Shown here piece by piece: positions 28,201 through 40,990 of a stretch of DNA of 64,000 nt. The notes under the pieces are model-generated. The model was not told the origin of the DNA. It did not search any database and worked only from the letters and a program-made list of their open reading frames with translations. Every line of letters starts with the position of its first letter. The first letter of the stretch is position 1. A program made the position numbers and the translations under genes. The stretch spans positions 1,879,454-1,943,453 of the forward strand of contig NW_002060946.1 in NCBI RefSeq assembly GCF_000150275.1. Direction: 5' to 3'. Source of the DNA: Trichoplax adhaerens (taxonomy: Eukaryota; Placozoa; Uniplacotomia; Trichoplacea; Trichoplacidae).

Positions 28201-31171
28201 GCATGCATGAACGAATATTCTTAAATTATAAGTTCTATCAATCTCTGTATTTCTATAATATATTAATTTTAACTGTTACTGCAATAAAGCTATCATATCT
28301 ATAGAAATAAACATAAAATATCCGGAATATAAGCTTTAAAAATAGTCTTTTATATTTAATTACTTAGTTATGTGAAAAGTTTTGATATTAAGATAAATGG
28401 TATTTTATAACACAGTCCTACCATCTCATATTATCAGAATAAAATGTTGGCTCAGGAGGCGTCAAATTTACTGATGTTTAGTACTCGCCTTATCTGGCAT
28501 ACAGTTATAATCATAATATATTTTCAAGCATTGATCTCATTAGTTTTTCATCACGAGAAAACGATTGATGACACCATTGTTAAAGGTTAATTGGTCAATA
28601 AATAGTTTAGTAATTTTTGTATTTGGGCTCTTTGATATTTCGTAGAATGTAATATCCTTACGCGAAAGTGGGAGGTAGACTATTTGGCAAATTACATTTG
28701 AAGGAATAATAGTGAGGATCAACAAAGAAAACAATGATTAATCATCTTTACTTGAAACTTGTCGTATCAAGATAGATATCATATCAATATTCTAATAGCA
28801 ACTGTCTATCGAAATGAATAATCGAATTGATTACTTTTCATAGATGGTCGTCATAATGCAGTATCAGTGGACTGTTGTATTTATTAATTTTTGACCCTTG
28901 TCTGGTGATGTAGGAATACACTGAAACTAATAACTTTACCTTATATTAAATATTATTAAGCTATATCTTAAAGAAAATAGTTTCCGGTATTCTTATAATT
29001 TATTTATCAAGTATTGAAGTGAGAATATTGTCTTGCAAAAATTCATTTCAGCTAACGTCAAACATAAATTCTATCGCAACTCAGTGTGACATATACGCAA
29101 ACTAAGTACATTATTATGCAATACGTAATCATTCAGCCTACAGTAGTAATTAGATTATAGCTATCTGTAGTAATATTTCTTAAATTTTGTAGAATCATAC
29201 TACGTTGCTTTTAAATCAATTGTAATTAGATATAGATTGTAATTTAATTAATATTGATAGAGGAAAAAAACGTGATGACTGCTGTCTGTTTACGTTCCTC
29301 TGACTTTAAAAAAATTCTTTTAGACCTATGATAGATTAGACAAGTTGAGATCTACAATCAATCAATTCAACAGCTTTAAAATAATTCATACTACATAAGA
29401 AGAATGCTGTTTTCTGTCAACTGTCATTAAAGAGTAATGCTATTTAATTTTCTTAACAATTGTAACTATTATAAAATAAGTTTACTCAATATCTCAATGC
29501 TGCTTCCGCCCTGCATTGTAGACATGCCCGCAATACCCGTAATTTGATTAATATACAGTTTACACTCAAATATTTGTATCTGTCACAGTTGTGCATCAAT
29601 TCGTTCAAGAAAATTGATCTACTGTTGCACAGTGAGAAATTTATTTTAGTTAACCTTAAACATGAGTTAATATTTTTAATCTACTAAAGGTGGGATTCAT
29701 ATCTTGCTGATCTGCATTAGTACTCATGTTTTGTAACAGCATGTGTACATGTACAGTATCTCGTATCGTAGGACCCTATAGACGAAATGATATTGCGCAA
29801 CATCACAGTAAAACGACTTCTGATTAAAATGTTGCTAATTAACGAAAATTGTAAAATATTGTCCTTCAATTTAACTGTATTCTCGCCATGACAACAGCCA
29901 TTTCATAAGTCAATTCTTTCATAATGATATTTACACCAGACCTAAAGAAGTCTAAGGATGGCACGTAATAGCATGACAGGTGATTTAATTCATTTGCCCT
30001 TATTTAATCTAATTGGATATTACAACAAATATCGTTAAATTGAAAATTAATGAATAATCTTTTTTAGGGTGTGTATGCTATGACCTTTATATTTATACTA
30101 TATACGGATAGTTATAAATCTTACTGTTTAATATCTAAGGGTTTACATATTGCATAATTGTATGATCAGTTTCGGTACGGTATTCGAATTAGCTGCATTC
30201 ATCGACGGTACTAGAAAGACAAAACTCACCCTTGACGTACTTATGTCTTTTTGCTAATGTTATTTTGTTGATTGCTGTCTATTCTTTCTATTGACGCCCG
30301 TAATTAATCTATGCTACATACTGCTATCTGATAAATTAATGTATCATTTTTTTCTAAATTAAGGTTTTCTGTGGTATAGAACGTAAAATAATGAAATATG
30401 AATTGGATACTAAATTGCTAGTGATGATTCTCTACAAATAGTAGAACGATCATAGCTTATAATTGGTTAAATATATGAAGCAAACCAATAGCGTGATTTT
30501 GTATTTATGCAATATAGTCACAAACACAGCAGGTGACCATATCGGAAGCAATTAAATTTATTACTTAAGTTTTATTTTAATATTGTAAACTGAAAAGTGC
30601 AGATTAAGTAATTTAATTAACATAGTCGATATAAGACCGCAGTGACCAAGAATCATGTTGTCAACCCATCTTCGGAAAGCCATTGTTGTAACATATTGTT
30701 TAAAATAGCTATTGATATACAATAACTATCTTTAATGTAATATAAGGAATGATGTGTAGTTCTAGAATGAGATTGTAGAGTCAGATATTTGGTTATTTAT
30801 TGAAGTTAGAAAGTATTTAGCCCGTATCTAATGGCTTGTCCTGCTGTATACCGGTGTACACATAAACAAAACTAAAGATGCCTATTTACATTCAGTAGCA
30901 ACAGTAATACCTTACGTTTAACTATAACAATGTCAACTCTGAACTTCTAAACAGGTCTCGTGCATTTCATGGGATGAATCTATGTGATAGAATGCACATC
31001 TGAAGAGTTTTAATTGTATTTCTTTCCTGTTATTGGCTATTAATAATGTATAACAAACATTTCACTATTATATAATGTATATGGTACAGACGGGTTATTC
31101 GTCCAGTCTATTTGCTGTCTAGTCAAGTTATAAATTGTCGGCTTGTAATGGCGGGTTACCAGCTGATCTAT

Positions 31172-31379
31172 CGACTTATAAATTGACGTATTGCCAGGTC
31201 AGTTTATAAACTGAGACCCATGCATTCTGTCGTTTATAAAACTGTAAAGGCGCCGATCAACTTATAAACTAAATAAATTGCTTTTATAGTATATATCTGA
31301 CCTGGTAATAGGTCAATTTATAAGTTGACCGGCGCCTTTGTAGTTTATAAACGGCAGAGCAATACGTCAATTTATAAAA
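31172..31379. repeat. Foldback element with TTTATAAA-type subrepeats
   Basis: The left half (about 31172-31270) and right half (about 31299-31379) are imperfect reverse complements. They share cttataaattgacgtattg, gtttataaa-ct and aaggcgccg(a/g)tcaacttata. Within each arm, sets of self-complementary tttataaa/cttataaa(c/t)t strings recur. This is the structure of a MITE-like or other foldback element. No transposase ORF is present. Confidence 0.75.
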
Positions 31380-32347
31380 TGAATTAAAAGCTTACCACGT
31401 AGATTCGGATAATAAATGCATAAATGTAGGTGGATAGATAAAACGATTTTATGGTAATCTTTAATTGGTTACTTGAAACGTATAGATTGTACAGGCTTAA
31501 TCTTCATGATCATGAGCAGAGGGAAATTTAAGTCTAGTTTCATCTTATCGTTTACAGCTCTTTAGATTGCCAAAGTTAAATTCGTTATCTAAATGGAGTT
31601 AAGGTCCGCTTTACTGGTTCCAGAAGAAGAAAACGAAGTATAAGTTCGTTCTGCATAATTGATACTTCAATCTTGACACTGCATCAACTCATACGTAATG
31701 TCCATTTATTTACTAATAATTTCCGTAGCAAGGGCATCTTTTTGAATTTTACAAAAAGTTATTATACACACAATAGTAAAGATTTACAAAAATTGTGCAC
31801 AGCACTCAGTAATCAGTAAGAACGGCTCAAATTTTTAATTACAAGCCATTCATTCCTTCGTAAATACTAGAAGGGTATTTCCGGTTATATATTTCCGATT
31901 GTTTCTTAACGGAAGATGTCCATCGTGATTTTAATGTTTATTTGTTCAAATGCGAATTTGTCAATATGTACTATTGAGCCTTAAGAATCTCTGTAATATT
32001 ATCCTGAGTTAACTGTTAAATAACAATCTCACATACAAATAAAGTAGTGTAGTCACGATGTAACGGATGGTTCTCGAGATAGTCTGGAATGAAATAAACA
32101 ATAGAACTAGATTTCAATTAGAAGTATTCCATTTTTATCTTTATGATGTCAGTTTTGTAGCGCAACAGCGACTTCGGCAGATTTTCCTTTACGTAAGCGA
32201 CGTCTACGTTTTCTTTTCTAAATTATATAGGAATTATAGAAAGTATAAATACTTGCTAGCAGTTTTTACCTCATTAAGATCAACTAAAACATCGTTAGAG
32301 AAACGTACTACGTAATATCATGAAAGCCCAAAGTGTATTTCAGCTAT

Positions 32348-34438
32348 TCATAAATTATTTAAATTAACATTTATTACCGTTTCTTCTCCTGCAGTCACAA
32401 TTTGTTTTTTCTTTTTCTTACAGGACAGAGGATTTGGTTCAGCTGGTCGTTTACGCTTTTTGCGCTTTATAAACTTTGTTTGTGATTCAGGAAGATAAGC
32501 CTTTTTCATTAGGTTTAAAACTTCTTTCTGGTACTGTGATGGCTGAAGTTTATCATGAGTAATCTAAACAAGTTTAGAATTTATTTTCAGTTATGACACC
32601 GCTAATACTTTGGAAGCAAATATATCTAAGGTTACATTCTTCGATGTTTTTAAGGCAGAAATTAGCTATTTGATTCAACGTACGTTCTCTGCAGTTGTTT
32701 TTGTCTTCATTGATGGCTTTTCAAGTATAATTGCATTATAATTGATATACAATATTGGTACACCTGCAAAATTTATTATTAATACGAGTAAATATTTTTG
32801 TTGAATCAGCGTCACAGCTATTGTAATCATTGATGACATATTATAAATTATCTTCAACTTACAACCAATTTTTCGCAACGCTGCCCGTAAATCTTTGTCT
32901 TGAGTTGCTACAAAGTAATGATTTTGATTCTTTTCTCCTAAAAAGGAAACGAATTAAAAATAAACAGTGTGTACTTATGAAGTTAATAAGGGTACAATTG
33001 TAATGTCACTGTGACAATAATTGTGCTAACAATTTCCACTAATTTACACACTATGATAAATCATGGAAGTTACATTTATTATGCAACAATTGATACATCA
33101 CATAGAGCAATAAAACTGTAGAATATTTATACTATGCAGAGAGGCTTCAAAACGTTGCAAATATGGCAGTAGTGTGATCTCTGTATTACTAATTGTCTAT
33201 CACAATGCAAATTACAATATTGAAATATCAATTTCAGGACATACTATAGCAACATTTCGGATTTGACAAATTTTCATTAGATCATGCAATACAATAAATA
33301 TTACATGAAAGGGATTTATACAAATAAAAATCTTTCTGTAGTAATGGAATAATAATCAATGTGTAAAATAGGTGAAAATTGTACCAATAAGATCCAAAAT
33401 GCATTCTGCAGCAGGCAAACTTGATTTATGGTGGCATTGCTTTTGGTAAAATCGCTTTGCAATTAAAACTGCTCCTAATAGTGATGGATAGTTGGTATCA
33501 ACAAGGTTTCTGCCTTCATGAACGACGCATTTAGTTGTACCTTCAATTTAAGGAATAACAGATATTTAGTAAATCGTTTATTTGTTAATAATAGGATCGT
33601 TCAGACAAGGTATCTATATTTAAATAATTGTCTGAATTTTTATTTAAAATAGCTTTCTTTCATTAAATACAAAGATTGATGAGATTCACCATCAAGGATG
33701 CCTAGCATAGTTTAGGGTATCTATTAAACAGTTTATGCATTACTATCCTATTTGCCGAGTTCACCTAGCAGTAGCAGCGTTTACTGTATAAGAATAAAGT
33801 TACCGTCTAGTCTAGTTTACTGCATTTATGAAGAGATGTGTATACATGTACAATTGCTTACAATAGCATTGAAAGTGGCGTCGACTACACGTATAGAGTA
33901 CTGCATGGAGGATATAGAAACATTGACAAATTCATACAAATAAGCGAGCTCGAGAATATTCTGTTCCACTTGATAATTTTATTTTATAATTGAGAATTAC
34001 GTACAAAGGTTGACCGATCCATCCAAGTATTTTGGTAGTTGCTCCTTGATATAAATTTTGTTGGACAAAGCAGCTTGGCAGAAAGTTCCATCCACTATTT
34101 ACGAGTGTGGGAGATTGTATCGCGCGCGTAGTACATTGATTTAGTTAGTATTTAGAGAGATCAGAAGAGAACAAGCATATATGATAGCAAAACAATTGCG
34201 ATCGTTTCATAGGAGAGTTGTTATATTAAGCATATATGTCTATCGCATCATTTCTACTATAGGAATATGAATTAATAAGTTCGTAATATGCTTTGATGTA
34301 TTCAGTGAGATTGATACGTTTACACGCATTTAGATAGGTCTATACTGTACCTAGTATTTGATAGGGTTCGTTTATACCCAAGGAATTATGATAAAATGAC
34401 AGAATTCGTCGAACATGTTTTAACCTAGTAATTTTCAT
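32348..34438 (-). CDS. UTP23: rRNA-processing protein UTP23 (PIN-like domain)
   Basis: Six exons on the minus strand join in phase to 234 residues (human UTP23 is about 249): 34351-34438, 34005-34094, 33385-33540, 32863-32937, 32684-32763 and 32348-32563, stop at 32348-32350. The start MKITRLKHVRR resembles the conserved UTP23 N-terminus. PIN-domain landmarks are EPYQILVDGTFC (D31) and HYFVATQDKDL (D125), followed by VPILYINYNAIILEKPS. The C-terminus carries the basic GPNPLSC-type motif (EPNPLSCKKKKK). UTP23 is a nucleolar factor of the small-subunit processome, needed for early 18S rRNA cleavages and snR30/U17 release. In the zinc-binding region, CHH followed by a later Cys is seen, but the first Cys of the vertebrate set appears replaced. 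The exon 4 donor could be GTAAGT (chosen, adds one Cys codon) or an adjacent weak GT. Introns are 85-465 nt. No other factor could explain this combination of motifs. Confidence 0.93.
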
Positions 34439-34784
34439 TTTGCACAGATCTTCTAAGATTAACAGAATAAAGCCAGGGTTAAGAGCTCGATCATGTTCAT
34501 CAAGGTACACTCGACTATATACAAGATGATATCAATCCACTACGAATCTGGAAGTAGTGTTTAAAGCAGCTAGAAGATACAACACCATTACAGTAACTGA
34601 TTCCCGGAAACTATCACACATTGATTTCTTAATACACAGTAGAAATGCTTTTAATTCATTCTAAACATTATAACTTGTTCGGTAACTTACATCAACCCTC
34701 CGAAATAACCATCGTAGCCAGAACAGCCATATATTGAAGTTGAACTGAACGATGGCCTGGGCTGCAACAGCCTTCAAAGGCTCA

Positions 34785-35115
34785 TTTACGATCTAGTACC
34801 AGTATGGTACTGTCGAGGTCTACGGCGCACTAGTACCGGTACTGGACTTAGAAATCGATATGGTCTGATCTGGTCCGGAGCTTACAGTAGTTTGCAGAAT
34901 ACTGTAGAATGCCTGTACTGTACACTGTAGGGACTTCTACACTTGTACTGTACAGTACAGTACTGTACTGTACTGTACACTCAGTACAGTTAGAGTGTAC
35001 AGTACTGTATGACTGTCGTACAGTGTACAGTACGTAAATTGCAGGTTCTCAGTACAGCACAGTACTGTAAAGTTCTATACTGTACAAGTACTGTACAGTA
35101 CATAGTACAGTACAC
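34785..35115. repeat. GTAC-motif cluster upstream of UTP23
   Basis: Dense gtactg/cagtac strings include a run of alternating gtactgtac and gtacagtac around 34945-35005. Further copies lie at 34800-34860 as gtaccagtatggtac and ctagtaccggtactgg. It overlaps the 3' part of a minus-strand open frame (35075-35278) that I do not consider a gene. Confidence 0.7.
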
Positions 35116-37200
35116 TACAGTATGACAGGCGAAACGTTAGACCGGCCGCATGGGCAAGATTAGTGCTATTCGGATTTTCTGAGGCAAGAAACGCACATGG
35201 CTGCAGCGGAGGATGATCGGTCTCAGATATGAATTCAACATGAACGTTAAGAATCTTCCTTGCAAGTTCATCTTTCATGGAAAAACTGGATCAATGTTGA
35301 TCCGAAAAACTTTCAAGTACGAAAGGTAGAATAAAGTGCAATCCAGATCGATGTTGATCGCAGAAATTGTCGTAAAATGCATCTCCGATTCAAAATGAAG
35401 GACAAGTCTTGCTAAGTAAGGTGGCACATTGGAATCAATTATACAGTACAGTATATTTAGCTCAATTAAATTGAGGCTATGTAGAGTTTTGTCTACAAGT
35501 TTTACAATGTATAAGTTCAATGTTGAAGCCAAGATGATGAATACTTAATCTGTCAATCCACTGATCGTATAGTGTGATTATATCAAAAAATGTCCTCTAA
35601 GAAGTTCTGAACTGGCTTATAGTCCTTGTATATTGTTTTATCAGTGCAGTAGATTACTGTAATCGAACTGTATCTTTCACTTTGATCATAGGTTTATGCC
35701 CAAATGACGAATGTGCATGTAGAATCTCAGCGTGGTAAAAGCTCGCGATCAATTGTATCGATGACTTCTTTCGTGAGCTGCATCTCGGCGTTCATGACGA
35801 TACGTGCAATTGATTAGACGAAAGCCTGTAAGTTGACCAGAAATTATAGTCAAGTTTAATGGGGATACTATTCCGAGGGTCTGAACATTACAATTTTTAT
35901 CTTGCGTACATGAAAATCGTATAGGCTTGCAAAGAAAGTCACTTCCCAAGTTTTGCGCGAATCAATCATCGACATTCCGCAAGCAGTACTCCACGAGCCG
36001 TTTTCAAGCGGGTTCTCCTGTATTACGCTGTAATTTTCAGCATCCTGAAGGAGAGATGGCTCGTTCTTCTTAAATTAGCTACATAAACTGGGCGAATTGA
36101 TTTAGTAAGTACAATATGTTTGTTTTTTTGACATCGGGTAGTGATTTGCATTAGCTTAGTCACTTCGACTTGTAATGGTTCACATGTCTACTGTACTGCA
36201 GTACTTTGTTCTATCAGTCGTTAGCTATTACTGTTGCTATATAAAGAGAAGAACATTTTCTATAGGTAGAAGTTGGGTTCATACAGAATGTTTATAAATG
36301 TCTATCAAATGAAAATGATGATTTCTATGACTAATTACCAATGGATCCTGATGATCTACAATTCTATAAAATGAATTGTATATGATATTAAAAGTAAATT
36401 CTGATTGTAATGGCGTCCATTTACGCGTGTAGTATGTTAAGTGTATCAATTATGTTACCTTTTCTGTGGTATTTGACGACAGTTTGCAACTTTATTCTAG
36501 AGAACTACTAGGGACCTGGGACGAAATATTGCTATTGCTGGGAAGTTTGGCGAAAAATTTCATCAACATCTATTTAAGCTTAAGTAGATGTCATGTATTT
36601 ATTTCTATATTGCTTTCTTTGTAATACTGTACAGTGTACAGTAGTATGCATCAAGTTATCAATAAACCGAATTTACAGAACTGGTGCAGCTATCATAAGC
36701 GTACGTGTATTTATTTTTATATGTGATAAATTTATTCTGCATGCAGCATCATGGATAGGGTAGTGGTTTCTTGACCGAAATATCTCTTAATTCGAGACGT
36801 ACAGTATAATAAGGCTAGTTGGTAAGCATTTGCTGATTGTAGAAATTTGGATGTTATTTACCTTTCCTTGAGAAAAGAGGTTTACGACTATACACTATAC
36901 AGTACTCTAAGAGCAATTAGCGGGCTTACAGCAATGAGTAATTTGGTTGTATTCTCATAAAGTGGAAAATGAAGGACAATTAGCACTAGAGTACAATGTG
37001 CAGTATGTTCAGACTGAATTTAAGGTTTAATGTCCTAAGCTCTATAAAGTATTAACCTTTCAATTAGGAAAAAGTTAATTCGTAGTAAACATTAACTTAA
37101 GGAATTCTGATCAACCAAGTTATTTGAAAGACTGTAGTTAGCATGACATTTTTTCTACAGTATATTGTCTATTATCACTGTTATTGTTTGTTTTTAGAGT
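35116..37200. other. Intergenic region, no gene assigned
   Basis: Minus-strand open frames (35075-35278, 35275-35532, 35749-35949) are adjacent and slightly less AT-rich than the surroundings, but they show no recognisable domain. Two of them begin with TTG. They could be exons of an unknown gene; I cannot support a model. Confidence 0.3.
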
Positions 37201-37424
37201 ACTTAATAAGCCACCATCGTTTGATTAGCTAATCTGCCGGCCCAAGGTCGAGTCTTGCTGGACTTGTTGTTTACAGTACATTTCGTACAGTACAGTACCA
37301 GAAGACCGCGGTACAGTATTTAAATCATTATCGTTTGAATGGCCCAAGGTAGTACTGTACTGTATCATACTACTGGCCAGCATTGCAATCTCATTCATCG
37401 TACAGTAGCGTGCAATCGGGCAGC
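37160..37424. repeat. Repeat block, inverted relative to 42260-42460 and 43005-43090
   Basis: The segment 37205-37345 (ccaccatcgtttgattagct, then gaccgcggtacag) recurs as its reverse complement around 42265-42425. The segment 37160-37190 recurs inverted at 42425-42460. The segment 37350-37424 (actactggccagcattgcaa) recurs inverted at 40635-40720 and 43005-43080. It forms the left border of the duplicated segment that follows. Confidence 0.7.
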
Positions 37425-39736
37425 AGTGTTGATATATAGCGCCGTGGGTTCCCTTCGGTGTTCATTTTGCTTGAAAGAACATCAGGACTCGACCAATTTT
37501 TCGTGTATCGGTCATCTCCAAATTATAACTTACAAGCTGCAAATCAATTTAAACCACCTTGGTTCGTATATTTTTGTTCCAATTAGAACTAAAAAAAATT
37601 GGGTTTTATCCTAAAGTGCAACATTCAATCGGTATCCGCATTACTGTAGTTGGTCTACTTCGTCGAAACGCCTTCAACCACCTGAGAGTCGCATTGAATG
37701 GATGATGCAGATAATATACGTGCTGAAGAAAGGAGGCTATGGCACATTGACGATTTTGCCGAGAACGCTGTACCAAGAGGAAGAAATTATGCTTGGTATG
37801 ATAATCTTCCTTTAATGCGGCGATATTTACGATATTTGCTGCAAGCTTGGCAACAACTACGCTATATTTTCTTCTAGTTGATGGAAACAATTCATTTCTA
37901 TTAAACGTTGAATTGCATAGAAAAAAGGAAAACTTTAATTTTTTTTTGTCTACGTATTTTCGTGCTGTACCATGTTCTACGTGAAGTACACCGATGATCG
38001 TAGCTGGTTTTAATCTGTATAAAACGATGCTGTCTATACTCTTTCTTTCCTTTTTTTCCATATTCTGCTTTGTGCTGGATACACTTAGCAAGATATGACT
38101 TTTTTGATCAATTTCGTATGAATTATCAGGTTATAAAGTTTCAATGCTCTGTAGTTAAATACTACTGTATGCGACAGTGTGATATCCAGTGGTCAATACA
38201 GTATTCAGATGGAATCGCCGTAGGCGGTAGTGCCGGTGAAAATTTGTTGTAGTCAACTTGGTAGTATGATGCTGTAGTATCGCTGATTTCAGCCATATCA
38301 AGTTATCTTGTAATTCTTTCCACTATTATCCATCACCTGTTTGTCATCAATCGCTTGGATCCGCTGTTAATTTCCGAAAAAGTAGCAGAGTACAGTACAA
38401 TATTATTATTATGAATGACCTCTGTAAACAGTGTGTGGACGGACGTACCATGTATTGCGCATGTTGGTCAGCTGCAAAGACTTTCACAGTATGCTGTCTT
38501 ACTCTGAAAAGCGTAAGCGGTACCGATTCCACCTGTAGAGGTAACAAACTGAATTAACCTCCTTGTTATCCTACAAACTAGAGTAAACTCTATACAGTAT
38601 TGTTATTCTTTTTTAGTTCGTTAGTCGGTTAGATAGTCAACTAGTTTTTCAATTGATATTTAATTGTAAAGACTATAATCTTGGGTGCCAAGATTCCTTC
38701 AGTAATAAATGATAGTAAATCTCTGACTATCTCGTCTACATCATCTGTGACGCTATAATTATACCATAGTATTCGGTTGTTGGAACTGAATTATTTGGTG
38801 ATATAGCTAATCTCGCCTCTTTAAGTTAGTAAGTGGCGTTCTACGCAAGGATTGGCGTGTGTAGACTACTTTGTTACTAGTGGTGTGTGACAAGTATCTA
38901 TATACAGATGTATACAGTACTGTACAGTACATATCGATAAACTACAAGCCGACGGACGCGTACGCAATCGAACATGAATTTCAATTGTAACCGCAATGTT
39001 AACTAGTTTTTAATTTTCTTCTTGTCATCGAGGTACAAATTTGTTACTCGATATGTTATGCTTGATTGATTATATATTGTTATTGTTGTACAGTATATAT
39101 AGTTAGTAATAGATTAAATACGATATCTTAACCATAAAGGCATAAATAAAGGAAACACTATACTGTATATGTACGTATACTGTACTGTATGATGATTGTA
39201 TGGTAGTACTTGTAATACAGTAGGTGATAACATTGTAAAAGGCGGACTGATAAGCTACTAATTGTAGTGCGAAGTATAAACTGTAATCGTATCGAGGTGT
39301 AACCTCGTGTAGCTGTAAATACCGATCAACTAATAATAAAATGCGGTTATCAATCTTACTCACGGAGTGAACTTATTATTGAAGAACATAACAGTTATTA
39401 CATGTAAAGTCAATGAACAGACTGTATTTGAAGATATTTTGCTTCATGAAAGGATAGACTAGAGAAATGGCGATGCAGTAATATTTGATATTTTGGTAAT
39501 GATGGAGTACAATCCGTATATTATGACGTCACAAAATGATGACCATTTTTCAATCAAGTATAGAATCCATGATCGCGCTAATTAACTTACTGTCATAGTT
39601 AATTTACTTTCATCGATCGACAAATTTTTCAAATCGTGTAAGACGTATTACTATTCATAAAATATATCTTGATAGCGTAATTTAAATTTAAATTTGTATT
39701 GATCAATTAACTCTATTAATAGCCCTACATAGGAAC
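37425..39736 (+). repeat. Duplicated segment, copy A
   Basis: It aligns in the same orientation with 43217-45168, starting gcagcagtgttgatat and running to about cataggaactttt. Large stretches are almost identical, for example 38150-38565 against 44170-44587. Copy A has extra sequence at about 38580-38895 and 39075-39390 that copy B lacks. It contains a BH3-like ORF at 37698-37877. Confidence 0.85.
37698..37877 (+). pseudogene. BH3-like mini-ORF in duplicate A, core degraded
   Basis: The ORF has 59 codons from an ATG and is the counterpart of the ORF at 43515. The BH3-like core reads RRLWHIDDFAE. The Gly that precedes the key Asp in copy B is Asp here, and Arg-Arg is replaced by Trp-His, so the canonical BH3 core is lost. 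The rest, a Tyr/Trp-rich middle and an Arg/Leu-rich C-terminal helix ending LRYIFF, is kept, with one extra Pro codon. The frame remains open, so this may be a diverging paralogue rather than a dead gene. An antisense frame of 161 codons (37606-38091) covers the same DNA and is an alternative explanation for openness. Confidence 0.3.
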
Positions 39737-39745
39737 TTTTAGGTT

Positions 39746-39796
39746 AACAATAGGTCTAAGGCGCATCTTGCGAAGATGCGCCTTAGACCTATTGTT
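39746..39796. repeat. Perfect 24-bp-stem hairpin
   Basis: The arms 39746-39769 and 39773-39796 are exact reverse complements around a 3-nt loop (gcg). The arm contains aacaataggtctaaggcgca. Downstream sequence up to about 39860 is repeated in inverted orientation at 40865-40990. This looks like the end of a foldback transposable element or a pre-miRNA-like hairpin. Confidence 0.85.
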
Positions 39797-39899
39797 CCCG
39801 TATGAAAACAATACAGCATGCATAGTAGGCGTGAACCTTCAGCAGCTAGTAGCAAAACGGCGTAGAATCTACTGCCTTTGCTATTAAACGAAAATGTTA

Positions 39900-40545
39900 C
39901 TGTACAGTACTGTATGCCATACAGTAGGATAAAGCTGGTGTCATGTCTAGTACTGTGGACGTTCGCCAGTTTTAATGAACGAACGTGCGAACGTCCAATT
40001 TGAACGTCGGACGTTCATTGAACGTACCAACGTACACAGTGTACAGTGTTAACACTACAGTATATAGTGTACACTGTACTGTACAGTAACCGTGCATTTG
40101 TACAGCATACAGTACAGTACATTACAGTACAGTACAGTACTGTACACAGTACACGATATAAAGTTACTGAACCTCTGACAGGTCTACACGGTACGGTATA
40201 AAGTTACTGAACCTCTGTTAAATGAGCACATTATCGTAAACCGTCAGTAAAGCGACGGGAGTTTGCACTACTGTACAGTAGTGACTCTGAAATACAAAGT
40301 GTTGTACTGTAAAAGACGTTTGTACTACTGTACTGTATGTACAGTACTGTACTGTACTGTATAGTATTGGGGTGGGATTATACAAACTGACTGTATACAC
40401 TGTACTGTACACTGTACACTGTACAGTACAGTTCGTCGACGTCCGATCTGACAACGAACGTACATACCGAACGTCCAAAATCGAACGTCCGTTGGACGTC
40501 CAATCGCTCGACGTCTACAGCACTAGTCATGTCTACTGTACTGTA
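39900..40545. repeat. GTAC-motif and GAACGT/GGACGTTC motif cluster
   Basis: It holds runs of gtacagtac and gtactgtac (40035-40150, 40315-40435) flanked by alternating gaacgt / acgttc strings at 39958-40035 and 40435-40515. Those sets are themselves mutually complementary, so the block can fold on itself. It lies between the arms of the larger inverted repeat. Confidence 0.7.
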
Positions 40546-40547
40546 CT

Positions 40548-40717
40548 GTACTACTGGCCATTGCAATCTCCTTCATCGTACAGTAGCGTTCAATCGATCA
40601 AGCATTGAATTTTGTTAACCATTTTTTTTTTTGGGTTAACAAAGTTCAATGCTTGATCGATTGCACGCTACTGTACGATGTACGATGAAGGAGATTGCAA
40701 TGCTGGCCACTAGTATG
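40548..40717. repeat. Foldback element
   Basis: The left arm (about 40548-40620) and right arm (about 40634-40717) are near-perfect inverse copies sharing gcaatctccttcatcgtaca and gatcaagcattgaa. They are separated by a T-rich loop of about 13 nt. Single arms of the same element occur at 37350-37425 and 43000-43085, so it is mobile or has been dispersed by rearrangement. No ORF for mobility is present. Confidence 0.85.
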
Positions 40718-40864
40718 ATACAGTAGACATGGCACCAGCCTTAAATGCTCATTGTTAAACTGTACAGCGTGTATGGAAAGTCTCCAAAGACTTTCCAGTA
40801 TTTTTCCTAGAAATTTGAAACATAAATTCCTAACATTTTCGTTTAATTGCATAGGCAATAGCTT

Positions 40865-40990
40865 CTATGTCGTTTTGCTACTAGCTGCTGAAGGCCCACG
40901 CTTACTATGCATGCTGTATTATTTTCATACGGAACAATAGGTCTACGGCCGCATCTTCCTTTCCTTAGACCTATTGTTCCCGTATGAAAA
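40865..40990. repeat. Inverted counterpart of the 39746-39860 repeat
   Basis: The stretch ccgttttgctactagctgct through the (c)ggaacaataggtct stem is the reverse complement of 39746-39860 with a few differences. An internal stem (about 40920-40947 with 40963-40990) is again present, and the boundary sequence cgtatgaaaacaatacag is common to both. This gives roughly 1 kb between inverted arms. Confidence 0.75.

Larger units (their letters stand above)
20820..32340. other. Gene-poor AT-rich region
   Basis: No open frame here shows a recognisable domain. The longer ones (23738-24007 minus, 24155-24478 minus, 26556-26861 plus) are low-complexity Lys/Phe/Ile-rich translations of A/T tracts. The region holds an AT microsatellite, a p53-site-like sequence and a foldback element, which are listed separately. 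Confidence 0.45.

Noticed and set aside
35075-35949. Chain of three minus-strand open frames upstream of UTP23
   Set aside because: No domain, mostly TTG starts, and the last is partly built from GTAC motif; UTP23 exon 1 is already found at 34351-34438.
37606-38091. 161-codon minus-strand open frame in duplicate A
   Set aside because: It starts at TTG, shows no domain, and is shortened in duplicate B. It remains an alternative explanation for the conserved openness of the BH3-like sense ORF, so that call has low confidence.
38347-38547. 66-codon minus-strand frame identical in both duplicates (also 44366-44566)
   Set aside because: Identity simply reflects the recent duplication; it starts at TTG and has no recognisable domain.
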